Origin: Vicinamibacterales bacterium
Lineage (GTDB): Bacteria; Acidobacteriota; Vicinamibacteria; Vicinamibacterales; CAVVIG01
Length of the DNA stretch: 47,909 bases
Assembly (NCBI GenBank): GCA_025450765.1
Contig: JANWLS010000199.1
Coordinates: forward strand, 1 to 47,909
Direction: 5' to 3'
The notes under the pieces were generated by a model. It had not been told where the DNA came from and ran no database searches. It saw only the letters and a list, made by a program, of their open reading frames with translations. Numbering within the stretch: position 1 is the stretch's first letter; each line of letters opens with the position of its first letter. This document shows positions 33,721-42,459 of this stretch, piece by piece. Both the position numbers and the translations under genes were made by a program.

Positions 33721-36573
33721 TTGGAATCCTTACGGAAGTCTGTTTTGTTGCTTGCGCTTTGTGCGATGTTCAGCGCCGCACCCGCCTTCGCGCAACTCGA
33801 GCCGGCGCACCTCACCGGCGTCGTCAAGGACGCCCAGGGCGCCGTGCTGCCGGGCGTGACGGTCACCGCGACCTCTCCTGCCCTGATCGGCTCGGAAGTG
33901 GCCGTCAGCGAAGTCAACGGTGCCTACCGCTTTGCCTCGTTGCCAGCCGGCACGTATACGCTCAGCTTTTCGCTCACCGGATTCCAGACGCAGGAGCGCA
34001 AGGGAATCGTGCTGGCGACCGGGCAGACGCTGACCATCGATGTGCAACTGGCGCTCGCCTCGCTCAAGGAGAACGTGACCGTCACCGCCGAATCGCCCGT
34101 CGTCGACACGCAGTCGACGACCGTCGGCTCCGTGCTGAGCACGGCCAAGCTGGTGGGCGTACCGACCTCCACGGACGTCTGGGGCGCGCTCGCGCAGACC
34201 CCGGGTGTCCGGATGCGCGGCTACGACGTCGGCGGCAGCCACAAGATGTCGCAGACCGGGTACGACAGCTTCGGCATGCGCGGCCAGAACCACGTCGTCA
34301 TGGAAGGCCTGGACACGACGGAAGGGAACAGCGGCGACGGCAACTACATGGACTACTTCACGCAGAGTGAAATGTCCGTGACGGCGGCCGGCGGCGATGT
34401 CGCGATGCAGTCGCCCGGCGCGGCCATCATCTATACCGTCAAGAGCGGCGGCAACCAGTTCAAGGGCCTCGAGAACATCACCTACGAGGGCAGCAACTTC
34501 GTCGGCAACAACATCGACTCGGCCACCGCGGCTCGGGGCTTCACCGGCCAGCCGAACCTCCTCTTCTGGGAAGGGCACGCCGAACTGGGCGGCCCGGTGA
34601 TGAAGGACAAGCTCTGGTTCTACACCGCGTACAACCACTTCAAATTGAACAAGGCGATCTCCGGCGTCGATCAGAACGTGGCGACGCAGCTCGCGCTCTT
34701 CAACTCCTACACGGCGAAGCTCACCTACAAGGCGAGCCAGAAGGACACCGTCGTCGGCTTCTACAACTGGAACAAGAAGGCGCTGCCGCTGCGCGGCCTC
34801 TCGGCGACGACGCCGCCGGAGTCGGCGCTCGCGGAGTACAACCCGGATTGGAACATCGCCGGGCGCTACCAGCGTGTCTGGAGCAACCGCCTGTTCTCGG
34901 AGTTCACCTTCGGCACGTGGGGCTACGATTTTCCCGAGGTTCCGAGCGTCGACTTCCGGAACCAGCCGCCGCGACTCGATACGGCCACGGGCGTGTCGTC
35001 GGGTGCGGGCTGGGGCGGCGGCGCCGGTCCGTTCGACCTGGGGTGGCGGCGTCCGCAGGTGAACGGCCAGGGCACCTACTTCCTGCCGACCAAGCATGGC
35101 AGCCACGATTTCAAGATGGGCTTTGCCTGGGCCAACGACAGCACGTACGACGACTCGAGCGGCACGTCGGGCGCCATCTACTATCTGGATCGCAACAACA
35201 AGCCCGATGAGATCCGGTTGACGGATGTCGGCGACCCGGCGACCTTCGGCACGGCGTGGACCGGTCCGAACGACCGCGACCTGCGGTACGCGCTCTACTT
35301 CCAGGATCGCTGGACGGTCGGCCAGTTCACGACGACCCTCGGCCTGCGATACGACCATCAGCGGCCGTACTACGAATCGGCGAAGAGCGACCCGATCCTG
35401 TCGGGCATCTTCCAGCCGACGACGACGCCCGGGGCGACGCTCCTCTCGCGGGGGATGCTGGCGCCGCGCGCCGGGGTGAGCTGGGACCCGAAGGGCGACA
35501 GCCGCTCGGTCGTCAAGGCGTTCTACGGCCGGTTCTATTTCAATTTCGCGACCGACTTCTCGAACGTGGATCCCGGCGGCAGCAACACGCGGGATTACGT
35601 GTTCAACGACCTGAACAACAACGGGCTCTACGATGGACCGCAGGAGCTCGGCGCGCTGGTGGGGTCGACGGGCGGCAACAGCACGACGCTCGATCCCAAC
35701 ATCAAGACGCCGTACACCGACGAAGTCGACCTGTCCTACGACCATCAGTTCTGGGGCGAGTCGTCGATCCGCTTCGCCTACGTGCGGAAGATGACGCGCG
35801 ACCAGTACGCGACCTACAACGTGGCGCGCGCCGGTCAGTTCACCGTGCCGGTGACCGTGCCGGTGACGCTTCAGAACTACTCGGCCAATGGGGCCGTCAC
35901 TCAGGGGACGCAGAACTTCACCGTCTACGACATCCCCGACGCGTTGAGTGGCGTGGTCACGAATCTGGTCGCGACGATGCCGGCCGAAGTAGACAACGGT
36001 GCGGAGAACTACGACACGCTCGACGTCGCCTTCAACAAGCGCTTCCAGCAGGGGCTGTTCCTCGACAGCAGCTTCGACTACGGCTGGCGCGACGAGCTCC
36101 GGACGACCTCGTCGAGCAACAGTCCGTCGAATACGGACCCGATTGGCACCGGCTACTTCCAGAACGTGTTTCCGACGGTGCCGAACCGGCAGAAGACGAC
36201 TTCGTGGCAGGCGCACCTCTCGGGCCGCTACGAGTTCCCGCTCGGGATCGGGTTTGCCGCCAACCTGCGCGCGCAGAGCGGCTGGCCGTACGCCCGCGTC
36301 ATTTCGGTGAAGCTGCCGAATGTCGGCACGCAGAAGTTCCTGATGACGGACCTCGATCAGAACTACGCGGATGCGGTGACGCTGATCGACCTGCGGCTCG
36401 ACAAGAGCGTGCGGGTGCGCACGACGCGCCTCACGTTCATGGTCGACATCTTCAACCTGATGAACTCGAACACGGTGACGAACTTCAACCTGGCGAACGG
36501 CTCGCGGTACAACCAGATCAACGCGACGCTGGATCCGCGGACGGTGGAGCTCGGGTTCCGGGTCGAGTTCTAG
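33721..36573 (+). CDS. TonB-dependent receptor with N-terminal carboxypeptidase-like domain
   Basis: A 950-residue outer-membrane protein with a signal peptide (SVLLLALCAMFSAAPAFAQ). Residues ~28-110 form a carboxypeptidase regulatory-like (CNA-B) domain: 'LTGVVKDAQGAVLPGVTVTA', 'GAYRFASLPAGTYTLSFSLT'. A plug domain follows ('FGMRGQNHVVMEGLDTTEGN') and then a long beta-barrel, ending 'RTVELGFRVEF' with a terminal Phe as usual for outer-membrane insertion. Acidobacterial Oar-like receptors of this type import or bind large substrates using TonB/ExbBD energy. The start is TTG 33721, seven bases after AAGGAG; in-frame ATG 33685 lacks a ribosome-binding site. Neighbouring genes do not reveal the ligand. 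Confidence 0.92.
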   Translation: MESLRKSVLLLALCAMFSAAPAFAQLEPAHLTGVVKDAQGAVLPGVTVTATSPALIGSEVAVSEVNGAYRFASLPAGTYTLSFSLTGFQTQERKGIVLATGQTLTIDVQLALASLKENVTVTAESPVVDTQSTTVGSVLSTAKLVGVPTSTDVWGALAQTPGVRMRGYDVGGSHKMSQTGYDSFGMRGQNHVVMEGLDTTEGNSGDGNYMDYFTQSEMSVTAAGGDVAMQSPGAAIIYTVKSGGNQFKGLENITYEGSNFVGNNIDSATAARGFTGQPNLLFWEGHAELGGPVMKDKLWFYTAYNHFKLNKAISGVDQNVATQLALFNSYTAKLTYKASQKDTVVGFYNWNKKALPLRGLSATTPPESALAEYNPDWNIAGRYQRVWSNRLFSEFTFGTWGYDFPEVPSVDFRNQPPRLDTATGVSSGAGWGGGAGPFDLGWRRPQVNGQGTYFLPTKHGSHDFKMGFAWANDSTYDDSSGTSGAIYYLDRNNKPDEIRLTDVGDPATFGTAWTGPNDRDLRYALYFQDRWTVGQFTTTLGLRYDHQRPYYESAKSDPILSGIFQPTTTPGATLLSRGMLAPRAGVSWDPKGDSRSVVKAFYGRFYFNFATDFSNVDPGGSNTRDYVFNDLNNNGLYDGPQELGALVGSTGGNSTTLDPNIKTPYTDEVDLSYDHQFWGESSIRFAYVRKMTRDQYATYNVARAGQFTVPVTVPVTLQNYSANGAVTQGTQNFTVYDIPDALSGVVTNLVATMPAEVDNGAENYDTLDVAFNKRFQQGLFLDSSFDYGWRDELRTTSSSNSPSNTDPIGTGYFQNVFPTVPNRQKTTSWQAHLSGRYEFPLGIGFAANLRAQSGWPYARVISVKLPNVGTQKFLMTDLDQNYADAVTLIDLRLDKSVRVRTTRLTFMVDIFNLMNSNTVTNFNLANGSRYNQINATLDPRTVELGFRVEF

Positions 36574-36660
36574 CACACGGAGACGCGGAGGACGCGGAGG
36601 GCTCCCGGTCCGGGGCCCACGCGTCCTCTGCGGCGCCGTCCTCATCCCGTCACGAACTCC
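36574..36660 (+). repeat. 'acgcggag' repeat after the TonB receptor
   Basis: CACGGAGACGCGGAGGACGCGGAGGG, given in two parts as CACGGAGACGCGG and AGGACGCGGAGGG, is the same repeat type as at 25903 and 28501, followed by a partial complementary copy (CGCGTCCTCTGCGG). It may fold back at the transcript end. Confidence 0.5.
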
Positions 36661-36730
36661 CACCGATAAGTAAGGAAGAAGCGCTAGAGTTTTCAGGGGC
36701 GATTTCTCGCCTTAAATGGTCGTGTTGCGA

Positions 36731-36736
36731 TACAAT
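36731..36736 (+). promoter_or_regulatory. candidate -10 box before the ClC upstream ORF
   Basis: TACAAT is followed by six nucleotides and then ATG 36743 of a 10-codon ORF, the same geometry as the other leaderless candidates. Confidence 0.4.
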
Positions 36737-36742
36737 AGCGGG

Positions 36743-36775
36743 ATGCCCGCGTCTCGAAATACGGCCACCACGTAA
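36743..36775 (+). CDS. short upstream ORF (10 residues) before the ClC gene
   Basis: ATG 36743 to TAA 36775 encodes MPASRNTATT. Its stop is three bases before the ClC start, close enough for re-initiation or coupling. With TACAAT placed six bases before its ATG, the transcript would start at or beside this codon. Whether it is translated is not shown by sequence. Confidence 0.35.
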   Translation: MPASRNTATT

Positions 36776-36778
36776 GCT

Positions 36779-38551
36779 ATGGATACTGTTCCGACGATGC
36801 GCACCCGGCGGCGGATTCTCGACCATCCGCGGCTGCGCAAGTACACCTCGCTCGTCCACGAAGACCTCAGCGCCACCTACTCGCGCGACCTCCACAAGTG
36901 GTTGATCGTCGCTCCGATCATCGGCGTGATCACGGGGCTCGTCATCACGTTAATCGTGAAGGTCATCCTGGTGTGGATGTGGCCGCCCGTCCTCGCCTAT
37001 TTCCTGCAGCATTGGTGGGCCATCGTGCCGGTGCTCGGCGGAGGCTTCGCGCTCGCCGGCCTGATCATGCAGTACATGACGCCGGACCCCGATGAGCACT
37101 CGTCGGAAGAGATCATCCGCTCGTATCACGAGCACCAGGGCGACATCCAGATCCGGCCGTTCCTGCCCAAGCTGGTGGCGGCCGTGCTCTCGGTCGGTCT
37201 GGGTGGCAGCGCGGCGCTCGAAGGCCCGAGCATCTACAGTGGCGGCGCGATCGGATCGTGGCTGTGGGCGAAGTTCCACTGGCTGAAGCTGGAGCCGCGC
37301 GACCGCCGCATCATGCTGATCAGCGGCGCGGCCGCGGGGATGGCGGCCGTGTTCCGGGCGCCGCTGACGGGTCTGATTTTCGCGATCGAAATGCCGTACA
37401 AGGACGATCTGGCGCACGAGGCACTGCTGCCCTCGCTCATCGCCTCGGTCGTCTCGTACGCGACGCTGGCGTCGTTTCTCGGGGCCAGGCCCATCTTCGA
37501 CTTCGTGTCGGGCGCGAGCTTCAGCCGGCAGGACCTGCTGTGGTCGGCGCTGCTCGGCGTGATCATCGGCCTCGTCGCGATGGCGTTCGACATCACGTTC
37601 CGACGCTTCCGCACCTTCATGGTGCGCAACACGATCCCGCACTGGGTCAAGATGACGATCGGAGGGGTCGCGACGGCCCTGTGCGGCATCATCTTCGTCT
37701 CGATCTTCCACGGCAGCCTGATTCCGCTCGGCCCGAACTACGAGGCCGTCCCCGACGTGCTGCAGCACGCGCACAGTTCGGCGGAGCTCGTCTCCTTCGG
37801 CTTCTTCAAGCTCGCGGCCACGCTCTTCTCGCTCGGCGTGGGCGGCGTGAGCGCGATGTTCGTCCCGCTCTTCCTCAGCGGCAGCTCTTTCGGCGTGGCG
37901 TTCGCGCAGTCGATCGTCCACTCGCCGATGATCGACCTCTACGCGGCGGTCGGCATGGCGGCCTTCATCGCCGCCGGCTACAAGACGCCGCTCACGGCGG
38001 TCGTCTTCGTCGCCGAGGCGACGGGCGGACACGCCTACATCGTCCCGACGCTCATCGGCGCGGCGGTGGCCTACGCCGTCTCGGGCGAGGCGTCGGTCTC
38101 GGGCGACCAGCGGCTGCACGAAGGAGTGAAGATCACCGACCTGCGGCATGTCTCGGTCCGCGACGTGATGCAGCGGCAGATCGTCTCGGTCGAGGCCACC
38201 ACGACGCTGCGGCACTTCGTCGACAGCCTCGGCGCGCATCATCCGCACGCGGTCTACCCGGTCTACGAAGGCGATCGGCCGATCGGCGTGATGCTGATTC
38301 GCGCGATGGCCTCGGTGCCGCTGCCGAAATGGGAGCAGACCACGATCGGCGAACTGGCGGAACGACGCGTCACGCGCATCTCGGCCGACGTCGATCTGAT
38401 GGAGGCGCTGCGGCTGCTCATGGGGCAGCGGGGTCAGCGGATGCTGCTCGTCACCGACTCGCACGGACGGCTCGAAGGCCTGCTCACGAAATCCGACATC
38501 CTCAACGCCCTCGCCACGCGCGGCGCGGGACGGCACTTCACGCATCCGTAG
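36779..38551 (+). CDS. ClC-family chloride channel/transporter with CBS domains
   Basis: A 590-residue inner-membrane protein. After an acidic/basic N-terminus, the ClC helices run from ~40 to ~445. Ion-path motifs are 'GGSAALEGPSIYSGGAIGSW' (the EGP glutamate is the gating residue in the family) and 'GVSAMFVPLFLSGSSFG' (GxFxP-like). The first GSGIP motif is not recognisable, as in several bacterial ClC branches. Two CBS domains follow (about 460-585: 'VRDVMQRQIVSVEATTTLRH', 'LLVTDSHGRLEGLLTKSDIL'), which may sense adenine nucleotides. No ribosome-binding site precedes the ATG; translation may be coupled to the 10-codon ORF ending three bases earlier. Whether it is a channel or a proton antiporter is unresolved. 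Confidence 0.9.
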   Translation: MDTVPTMRTRRRILDHPRLRKYTSLVHEDLSATYSRDLHKWLIVAPIIGVITGLVITLIVKVILVWMWPPVLAYFLQHWWAIVPVLGGGFALAGLIMQYMTPDPDEHSSEEIIRSYHEHQGDIQIRPFLPKLVAAVLSVGLGGSAALEGPSIYSGGAIGSWLWAKFHWLKLEPRDRRIMLISGAAAGMAAVFRAPLTGLIFAIEMPYKDDLAHEALLPSLIASVVSYATLASFLGARPIFDFVSGASFSRQDLLWSALLGVIIGLVAMAFDITFRRFRTFMVRNTIPHWVKMTIGGVATALCGIIFVSIFHGSLIPLGPNYEAVPDVLQHAHSSAELVSFGFFKLAATLFSLGVGGVSAMFVPLFLSGSSFGVAFAQSIVHSPMIDLYAAVGMAAFIAAGYKTPLTAVVFVAEATGGHAYIVPTLIGAAVAYAVSGEASVSGDQRLHEGVKITDLRHVSVRDVMQRQIVSVEATTTLRHFVDSLGAHHPHAVYPVYEGDRPIGVMLIRAMASVPLPKWEQTTIGELAERRVTRISADVDLMEALRLLMGQRGQRMLLVTDSHGRLEGLLTKSDILNALATRGAGRHFTHP

Positions 38552-38604
38552 GGCACGGGCCACGGAAGGCGGCGAAGGGCGTGGCCGGCAGCCCGGCAAT
38601 GCGC

Positions 38605-38610
38605 GATAAT
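38605..38610 (+). promoter_or_regulatory. candidate -10 box for a leaderless transcript
   Basis: GATAAT is followed by exactly six nucleotides and then ATG 38617 of the E1 gene. No -35 box is evident. Confidence 0.4.
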
Positions 38611-38616
38611 AGGCGC

Positions 38617-40665
38617 ATGCCTGTGGAAATGAAGCGTTCGGCGCGCGGCCCCATCCGGCCTGCGCGCGATGAGGCGCGGCGCTGGTACGAGCTGCTGCAC
38701 ATGGGGCGCACGCTCGACGAGAAGGCGCCGAATTATCTGAAGCAGGGGCTCGGCTGGAGCTATCACGCGCCGAATGCCGGCCACGACGGCATCCAGCTCG
38801 CGCTCGGCCTGACCTTCCGCCCGGGGCGCGACTACCTTTTTCCCTACTATCGCGACCTGACGACGTGCCTGGCCGCCGGCCTCACGGTCGACGAGATTCT
38901 GCTCAACGGCCTGTCCAAGGCCGACGACGTGGCGTCCGGCGGGCGCCACATGTCGAACCACTTCGCCAAGGCCTCGATTGGCATCCAGAACACCTCATCG
39001 GCGGTGGCGAATCACGCGCAGCATGCCGCCGGTCTTGGCCGCGCGGTCGCGTTCTACGAGCGGGATGCCATCGTGTACTGCTCGGTCGGCGAGTCGTCGA
39101 CCTCGGAGGGGTACTTCTACGAGGCGGTGAACGGCGCGTCGCACGAGCGCCTGCCGGTCATTTTCGTCGTCCAGGACAACGGCTACGGCATCTCGGTGCC
39201 GAAGGCCGAGCAGACGGCGAACGAGTTCGCCTCCGACAACTTCAGCGGCTTCAAGAACCTCCTGATCGTCCACTGCGACGGCACCGACGTCTTCGACTCG
39301 TTCCGCGCGATGCGCGAGGCGGTGGAGTTCGTGCGCGCCGGGCGCGGCGCGGTCCTGGTGCACGCGCGCTGCGTGCGGATCGGATCGCACTCCAACTCGG
39401 ACCGCCAGGATCTCTATCGCTCGCCCGAGGAGCTGGCGGCCGCCAAGGCGGCGGATCCGCTGCCGAAGTTCGTCGAGCGTGCGCTAAGCGAGGGCTTTCT
39501 CACGGCCGACGACATCCACGAGATCGAGGCCCGGAACAAGCAGCGCTATGAGGAAGCGGCCGATCGAGTACGCGTCGCGCCCGATCCGGATCCGCGCACG
39601 ATTTTCGATCACCTGGTCCCGGAGGCCTGGACGCCGACGGCGTGGCCTGAGGGTCAGCCGGACGGATCCGGGCCTGAGTGGTCGCTCCTGCAGGCCATCA
39701 ACGAAACGCTGAAGGCCGAGTTCCGCCTCAATCCGGACACGTTCCTGTGGGGACAGGACGTCGCGAACAAGGAGAAGGGCGGCGTCTTCAACGTCACCAA
39801 GGGGATGCAGCAGGAGTTCGGTGCGAAGCGCGTGCACAACGCGCCGCTCGCCGAAGACTACATCATGGGGACGGCCGACGGCTTCTCGCGGCTCGACGAC
39901 AAGATCCGGCTCGTCATCGAAGGGGCCGAGTTCGCCGATTATTTCTGGCCCGCCGCCGAGCAGATGGTCGAGATGTCACACGAATACTGGCGGACGAACG
40001 GCGCGTTCTCGCCGAACGTGACGGTGCGCCTCGCCTCGGGCGGGTACATCGGCGGTGGCCTGTACCACTCGCAGAACATCGAGGGGTGGCTGACCACACT
40101 TCCGGGCCTGCGCGTCGTGACGCCGGCCTTTGCGGACGACGCGGCGGGGTTACTGAGGACCGCGATGCGATCGCGAGGCCTGACCGTCTTCCTCGAGCCG
40201 AAGCACCTGTACAACCTCCCCGCCGCAAGAGCGCACGTGCCCGAGGCGTTCGCGGTTCCGTTCGGCAAGGCGCGCGTCCGCCGAGCCGGCCGCGACCTGA
40301 CGATTGTCTCCTACGGCACGGCCGTGCACTTCGCGCTCGAAGCCGCCGAGTTGCTGGCGAAAGAGGGCACGGAAGCGGAAGTGATCGACCTGCGCTCGCT
40401 CGTGCCGATGGATCTCGAAAGCGTGCTCGCCTCCGTGCGGCGCACCAGCCGCGTGCTCGTGGCGCACGAGGACAAGGTGCACGGCGGGTTCGGCGGCGAA
40501 ATCGCCTCGCAGATCCAGGCCGAGGCGTTCGTCTGGCTCGATGCGCCGATCGGCCGCGTCGGCTCCACCTTCACGCCGGTTGGCTTCAACCGGATCCTCG
40601 AACGGGCCATCCTGCCCAATACGGAAAAGGTGCTGAAGGCGGCGAAGCAGGTCCTCGCGTTCTGA
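38617..40665 (+). CDS. fused alpha-beta E1 2-oxoacid dehydrogenase (branched-chain type)
   Basis: A 682-residue TPP-dependent enzyme catalysing oxidative decarboxylation of a 2-oxoacid and transfer of the acyl group to a lipoyl-E2. Residues 1 to ~335 are E1-alpha: 'LFPYYRDLTTCLAAGLTVDE', and the TPP/Mg segment 'GESSTSEGYFYEAVNGASHE' ending in the QDNGYGIS box. Residues ~350-682 are E1-beta: 'AINETLKAEFRLNPDTFLWG', 'LAEDYIMGTADGFSRLDDKI', 'VLVAHEDKVHGGFGGEIASQ'. Fusion of both subunits in one chain is known in 2-oxoisovalerate dehydrogenase-like enzymes. No E2 or E3 gene is adjacent, so these must lie elsewhere. The start follows GATAAT by six bases. Substrate preference (branched-chain, pyruvate, 2-oxoglutarate) is inferred. 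Confidence 0.9.
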   Translation: MPVEMKRSARGPIRPARDEARRWYELLHMGRTLDEKAPNYLKQGLGWSYHAPNAGHDGIQLALGLTFRPGRDYLFPYYRDLTTCLAAGLTVDEILLNGLSKADDVASGGRHMSNHFAKASIGIQNTSSAVANHAQHAAGLGRAVAFYERDAIVYCSVGESSTSEGYFYEAVNGASHERLPVIFVVQDNGYGISVPKAEQTANEFASDNFSGFKNLLIVHCDGTDVFDSFRAMREAVEFVRAGRGAVLVHARCVRIGSHSNSDRQDLYRSPEELAAAKAADPLPKFVERALSEGFLTADDIHEIEARNKQRYEEAADRVRVAPDPDPRTIFDHLVPEAWTPTAWPEGQPDGSGPEWSLLQAINETLKAEFRLNPDTFLWGQDVANKEKGGVFNVTKGMQQEFGAKRVHNAPLAEDYIMGTADGFSRLDDKIRLVIEGAEFADYFWPAAEQMVEMSHEYWRTNGAFSPNVTVRLASGGYIGGGLYHSQNIEGWLTTLPGLRVVTPAFADDAAGLLRTAMRSRGLTVFLEPKHLYNLPAARAHVPEAFAVPFGKARVRRAGRDLTIVSYGTAVHFALEAAELLAKEGTEAEVIDLRSLVPMDLESVLASVRRTSRVLVAHEDKVHGGFGGEIASQIQAEAFVWLDAPIGRVGSTFTPVGFNRILERAILPNTEKVLKAAKQVLAF

Positions 40666-40761
40666 CGGGCTTCGGGCGTCGGACCTCTGGCCTGCGCGGG
40701 CCTGTGGCCTTCAACCTGCGGCCTTTCAAGTTGCCCTCCTCTTGTGCCGATTCCCCGGCCG

Positions 40762-41244
40762 ATGCGGATCCTCGTGGCCGACGATGAATGGGCAGTGGGT
40801 GAGCTGCTCGCGTCCGTCTGCCGGCGTGGCGACCACGAGGTCGACATGGTCACCTCGGCGGAGGCTGCGCTCGACCACCTCGCCATCTCCAGCACCGATC
40901 TCCTCATCGCCGACATCGAAATGGCCGGCGACGCCCCATCCCGGTTCATGGCGGCCGTGCGACACGCGTGTCCGGGGCTGCCGGTCATCGCGACCGTGGC
41001 ACACGACGAACCCCTGCTCGTCGCCGAGCTCTTTGGCGATGGCGCGGTCGATGTGTTGAAGAAGCCGTTTGCGATGGAGGACCTGGGGATTCGGATCGCG
41101 CTCGTCGAGGAGCGGCGGCGTTACGTGAGGGACCTGGCCAACGAGCGCATGCCGGTCCGGTCGACCGTGACGGCCTTCCGCCGGCCCATTGCGGATCGCG
41201 GGACGGTTGTCGAGCCGGCCGAGCGCCGCCGCGGCGCGGCCTGA
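40762..41244 (+). CDS. single-domain response regulator (CheY-like)
   Basis: A 160-residue protein with one receiver domain and a short basic tail, no output domain. The phosphorylation site is intact: acidic pair Asp7-Asp8, acceptor Asp51 ('LLIADIEM'), Thr78 and Lys101 ('DVLKKPFA'). The tail (about 125-160) is Arg/Ala-rich and may be disordered. ATG 40762 gives a canonical receiver start; GTG 40744 would add six residues. No histidine kinase is nearby. It lies 96 nt after the E1 gene, the gap holding a GC-rich repeat resembling that at 19530. It ends 2 nt from the converging MarR gene. Confidence 0.88.
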   Translation: MRILVADDEWAVGELLASVCRRGDHEVDMVTSAEAALDHLAISSTDLLIADIEMAGDAPSRFMAAVRHACPGLPVIATVAHDEPLLVAELFGDGAVDVLKKPFAMEDLGIRIALVEERRRYVRDLANERMPVRSTVTAFRRPIADRGTVVEPAERRRGAA

Positions 41245-41246
41245 GG

Positions 41247-41699
41247 CTACTTCGCGGTATCCGCCGGCTCGCGCGTGGCGTTCTGCGTGAGGACTTCGTT
41301 GAGCGCGCGCACGAGCGTCGGCCCGAGCGATCGCAGCTCGGCACGCGTGGTCGCAGACAGCTCGCGGAGGATTTGTTCGCCTTCAGCCGTGAGCTCCAGC
41401 AGCACCTGACGACGATCCGTCTCGCTTGGCCGGCGCTTCACCATCCCACGACTCACCAGGCGGTTCGCCAATTCAACGGCGCTGTGCGACTGCACCTGCA
41501 GACGTTCGGCGAGGGTGCCGATCGTCGCTTCCCGGTCGGTCGGCAAGCCTTTGATGGCGAGGAGAAGCTGGTGCTGCCGCGGCTCGATCCCGGCCTTCCG
41601 GGCGGTTTCCTCGCTGAAGCGCAGGAAGCGCCGGATCATGTAGCGGAACTGCGCGAGTGCCTGATAGTCGACGACGGATGACTCGTCCCGCAGAGGCAT
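41247..41699 (-). CDS. MarR-family transcriptional regulator
   Basis: A 150-residue winged-helix repressor, probably dimeric. The N-terminal helix is followed by 'HQLLLAIKGLPTDREATIGT', the recognition helix 'VQSHSAVELANRLVSRGMVK', and the wing 'RRPSETDRRQVLLELTAEGE', all typical. Such proteins bind small aromatic or oxidant ligands and repress neighbouring genes. A perfect TATAAT (complement of 41706-41711) lies six nucleotides before the ATG, so it probably has its own leaderless transcript as well as read-through from the hydrolase gene 25 nt upstream. Control of the upstream oxidoreductase/protease/hydrolase genes is an inference from position. Confidence 0.88.
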   Translation of the reverse strand: MPLRDESSVVDYQALAQFRYMIRRFLRFSEETARKAGIEPRQHQLLLAIKGLPTDREATIGTLAERLQVQSHSAVELANRLVSRGMVKRRPSETDRRQVLLELTAEGEQILRELSATTRAELRSLGPTLVRALNEVLTQNATREPADTAK

Positions 41700-41705
41700 C
41701 CGGGG

Positions 41706-41711
41706 ATTATA
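41706..41711 (-). promoter_or_regulatory. TATAAT -10 box of the MarR gene
   Basis: On the minus strand, TATAAT then six bases (CCCCGG) then ATG 41699. It matches the -10 consensus exactly, with no -35 seen, and fits a leaderless mRNA. It partly precedes the stop of the hydrolase gene's trailing region. Confidence 0.5.
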
Positions 41712-41724
41712 CCGCGCGAATGCC

Positions 41725-42453
41725 CTATTTCCCCTCGCGCGTGCGCAGGAACGGCAACGTCAGATCCCAGGCCAGATTGGCCGCGCGGGCGTTGTAGCTG
41801 GCCCGCTCGTCGCAGAAAAACCCGTGATCGGCGTCCGAGATTTCAACATTTAGGAACGGCCGTCCGGCGTCGGTCATGGCGTCGATCACGGCCCGCCGCT
41901 GCGTCGCATCGATGTGCTTGTCGAGCCCGCCCCAGAAAAACAGCATCGGCCCGTGCAGCGCCCCCGCATGATGGAGCAGGGCCGGCGCAATCCCGCCGCC
42001 GTAGAAGGAGACCGCTGCCTGGAGCGGCAGCGTAGCATTGGCGAGAAACGCGACGCGCCCGCCCATGCAGAAGCCGACCGCGACGATATGGTTCGGCTGG
42101 GTCTGGCGATCCTGGTGGAGCCACTCGTGCGCGGCGCGCAGGTCGGCGATCAATCCGTCTTCCGTCAGCGCCTGCATGTGCGGCCTGATCGCCTCGAAGT
42201 CCGTGTACGACCCCTCGAAGCCCGGCGCGGTGCGGTGGTACAACTCCGGCGCGATCGCCACATAGCCCTGCGCCGCGAAGCGCTCGGCCACCCGGCGGAT
42301 GTGGCCGTTCACGCCGAAGGCTTCCTGCAGCACGATGATGCCTGGGTACGGTCCGCCGCTCGCCGGACGCGCCGTGAACGCCGCCATGGTCGTGCCATCG
42401 CCGATGGAGAGCGAGACGGCGGCGCTGGTGATGGGAAGGTCGGTTGTCGGCAT
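41725..42453 (-). CDS. dienelactone hydrolase family protein
   Basis: A 242-residue cytoplasmic alpha/beta hydrolase. The Cys-Asp-His triad is visible: Cys129 in 'AVGFCMGGRVAF', Asp178 in 'WGGLDKHI' and His210 in 'SDADHGFFCDERASYNARAA'; Glu44 in 'VLQEAFGVNGHIRRVAERFA' is the family's helper glutamate. Members open lactone rings in aromatic degradation, but most are of uncertain substrate. It starts six bases after the M16 protease stop and precedes MarR by 25 nt, so it appears to be the third gene of a four-gene run. No signal peptide is present. Confidence 0.9.
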   Translation of the reverse strand: MPTTDLPITSAAVSLSIGDGTTMAAFTARPASGGPYPGIIVLQEAFGVNGHIRRVAERFAAQGYVAIAPELYHRTAPGFEGSYTDFEAIRPHMQALTEDGLIADLRAAHEWLHQDRQTQPNHIVAVGFCMGGRVAFLANATLPLQAAVSFYGGGIAPALLHHAGALHGPMLFFWGGLDKHIDATQRRAVIDAMTDAGRPFLNVEISDADHGFFCDERASYNARAANLAWDLTLPFLRTREGK

Positions 42454-42459
42454 GGTCCT

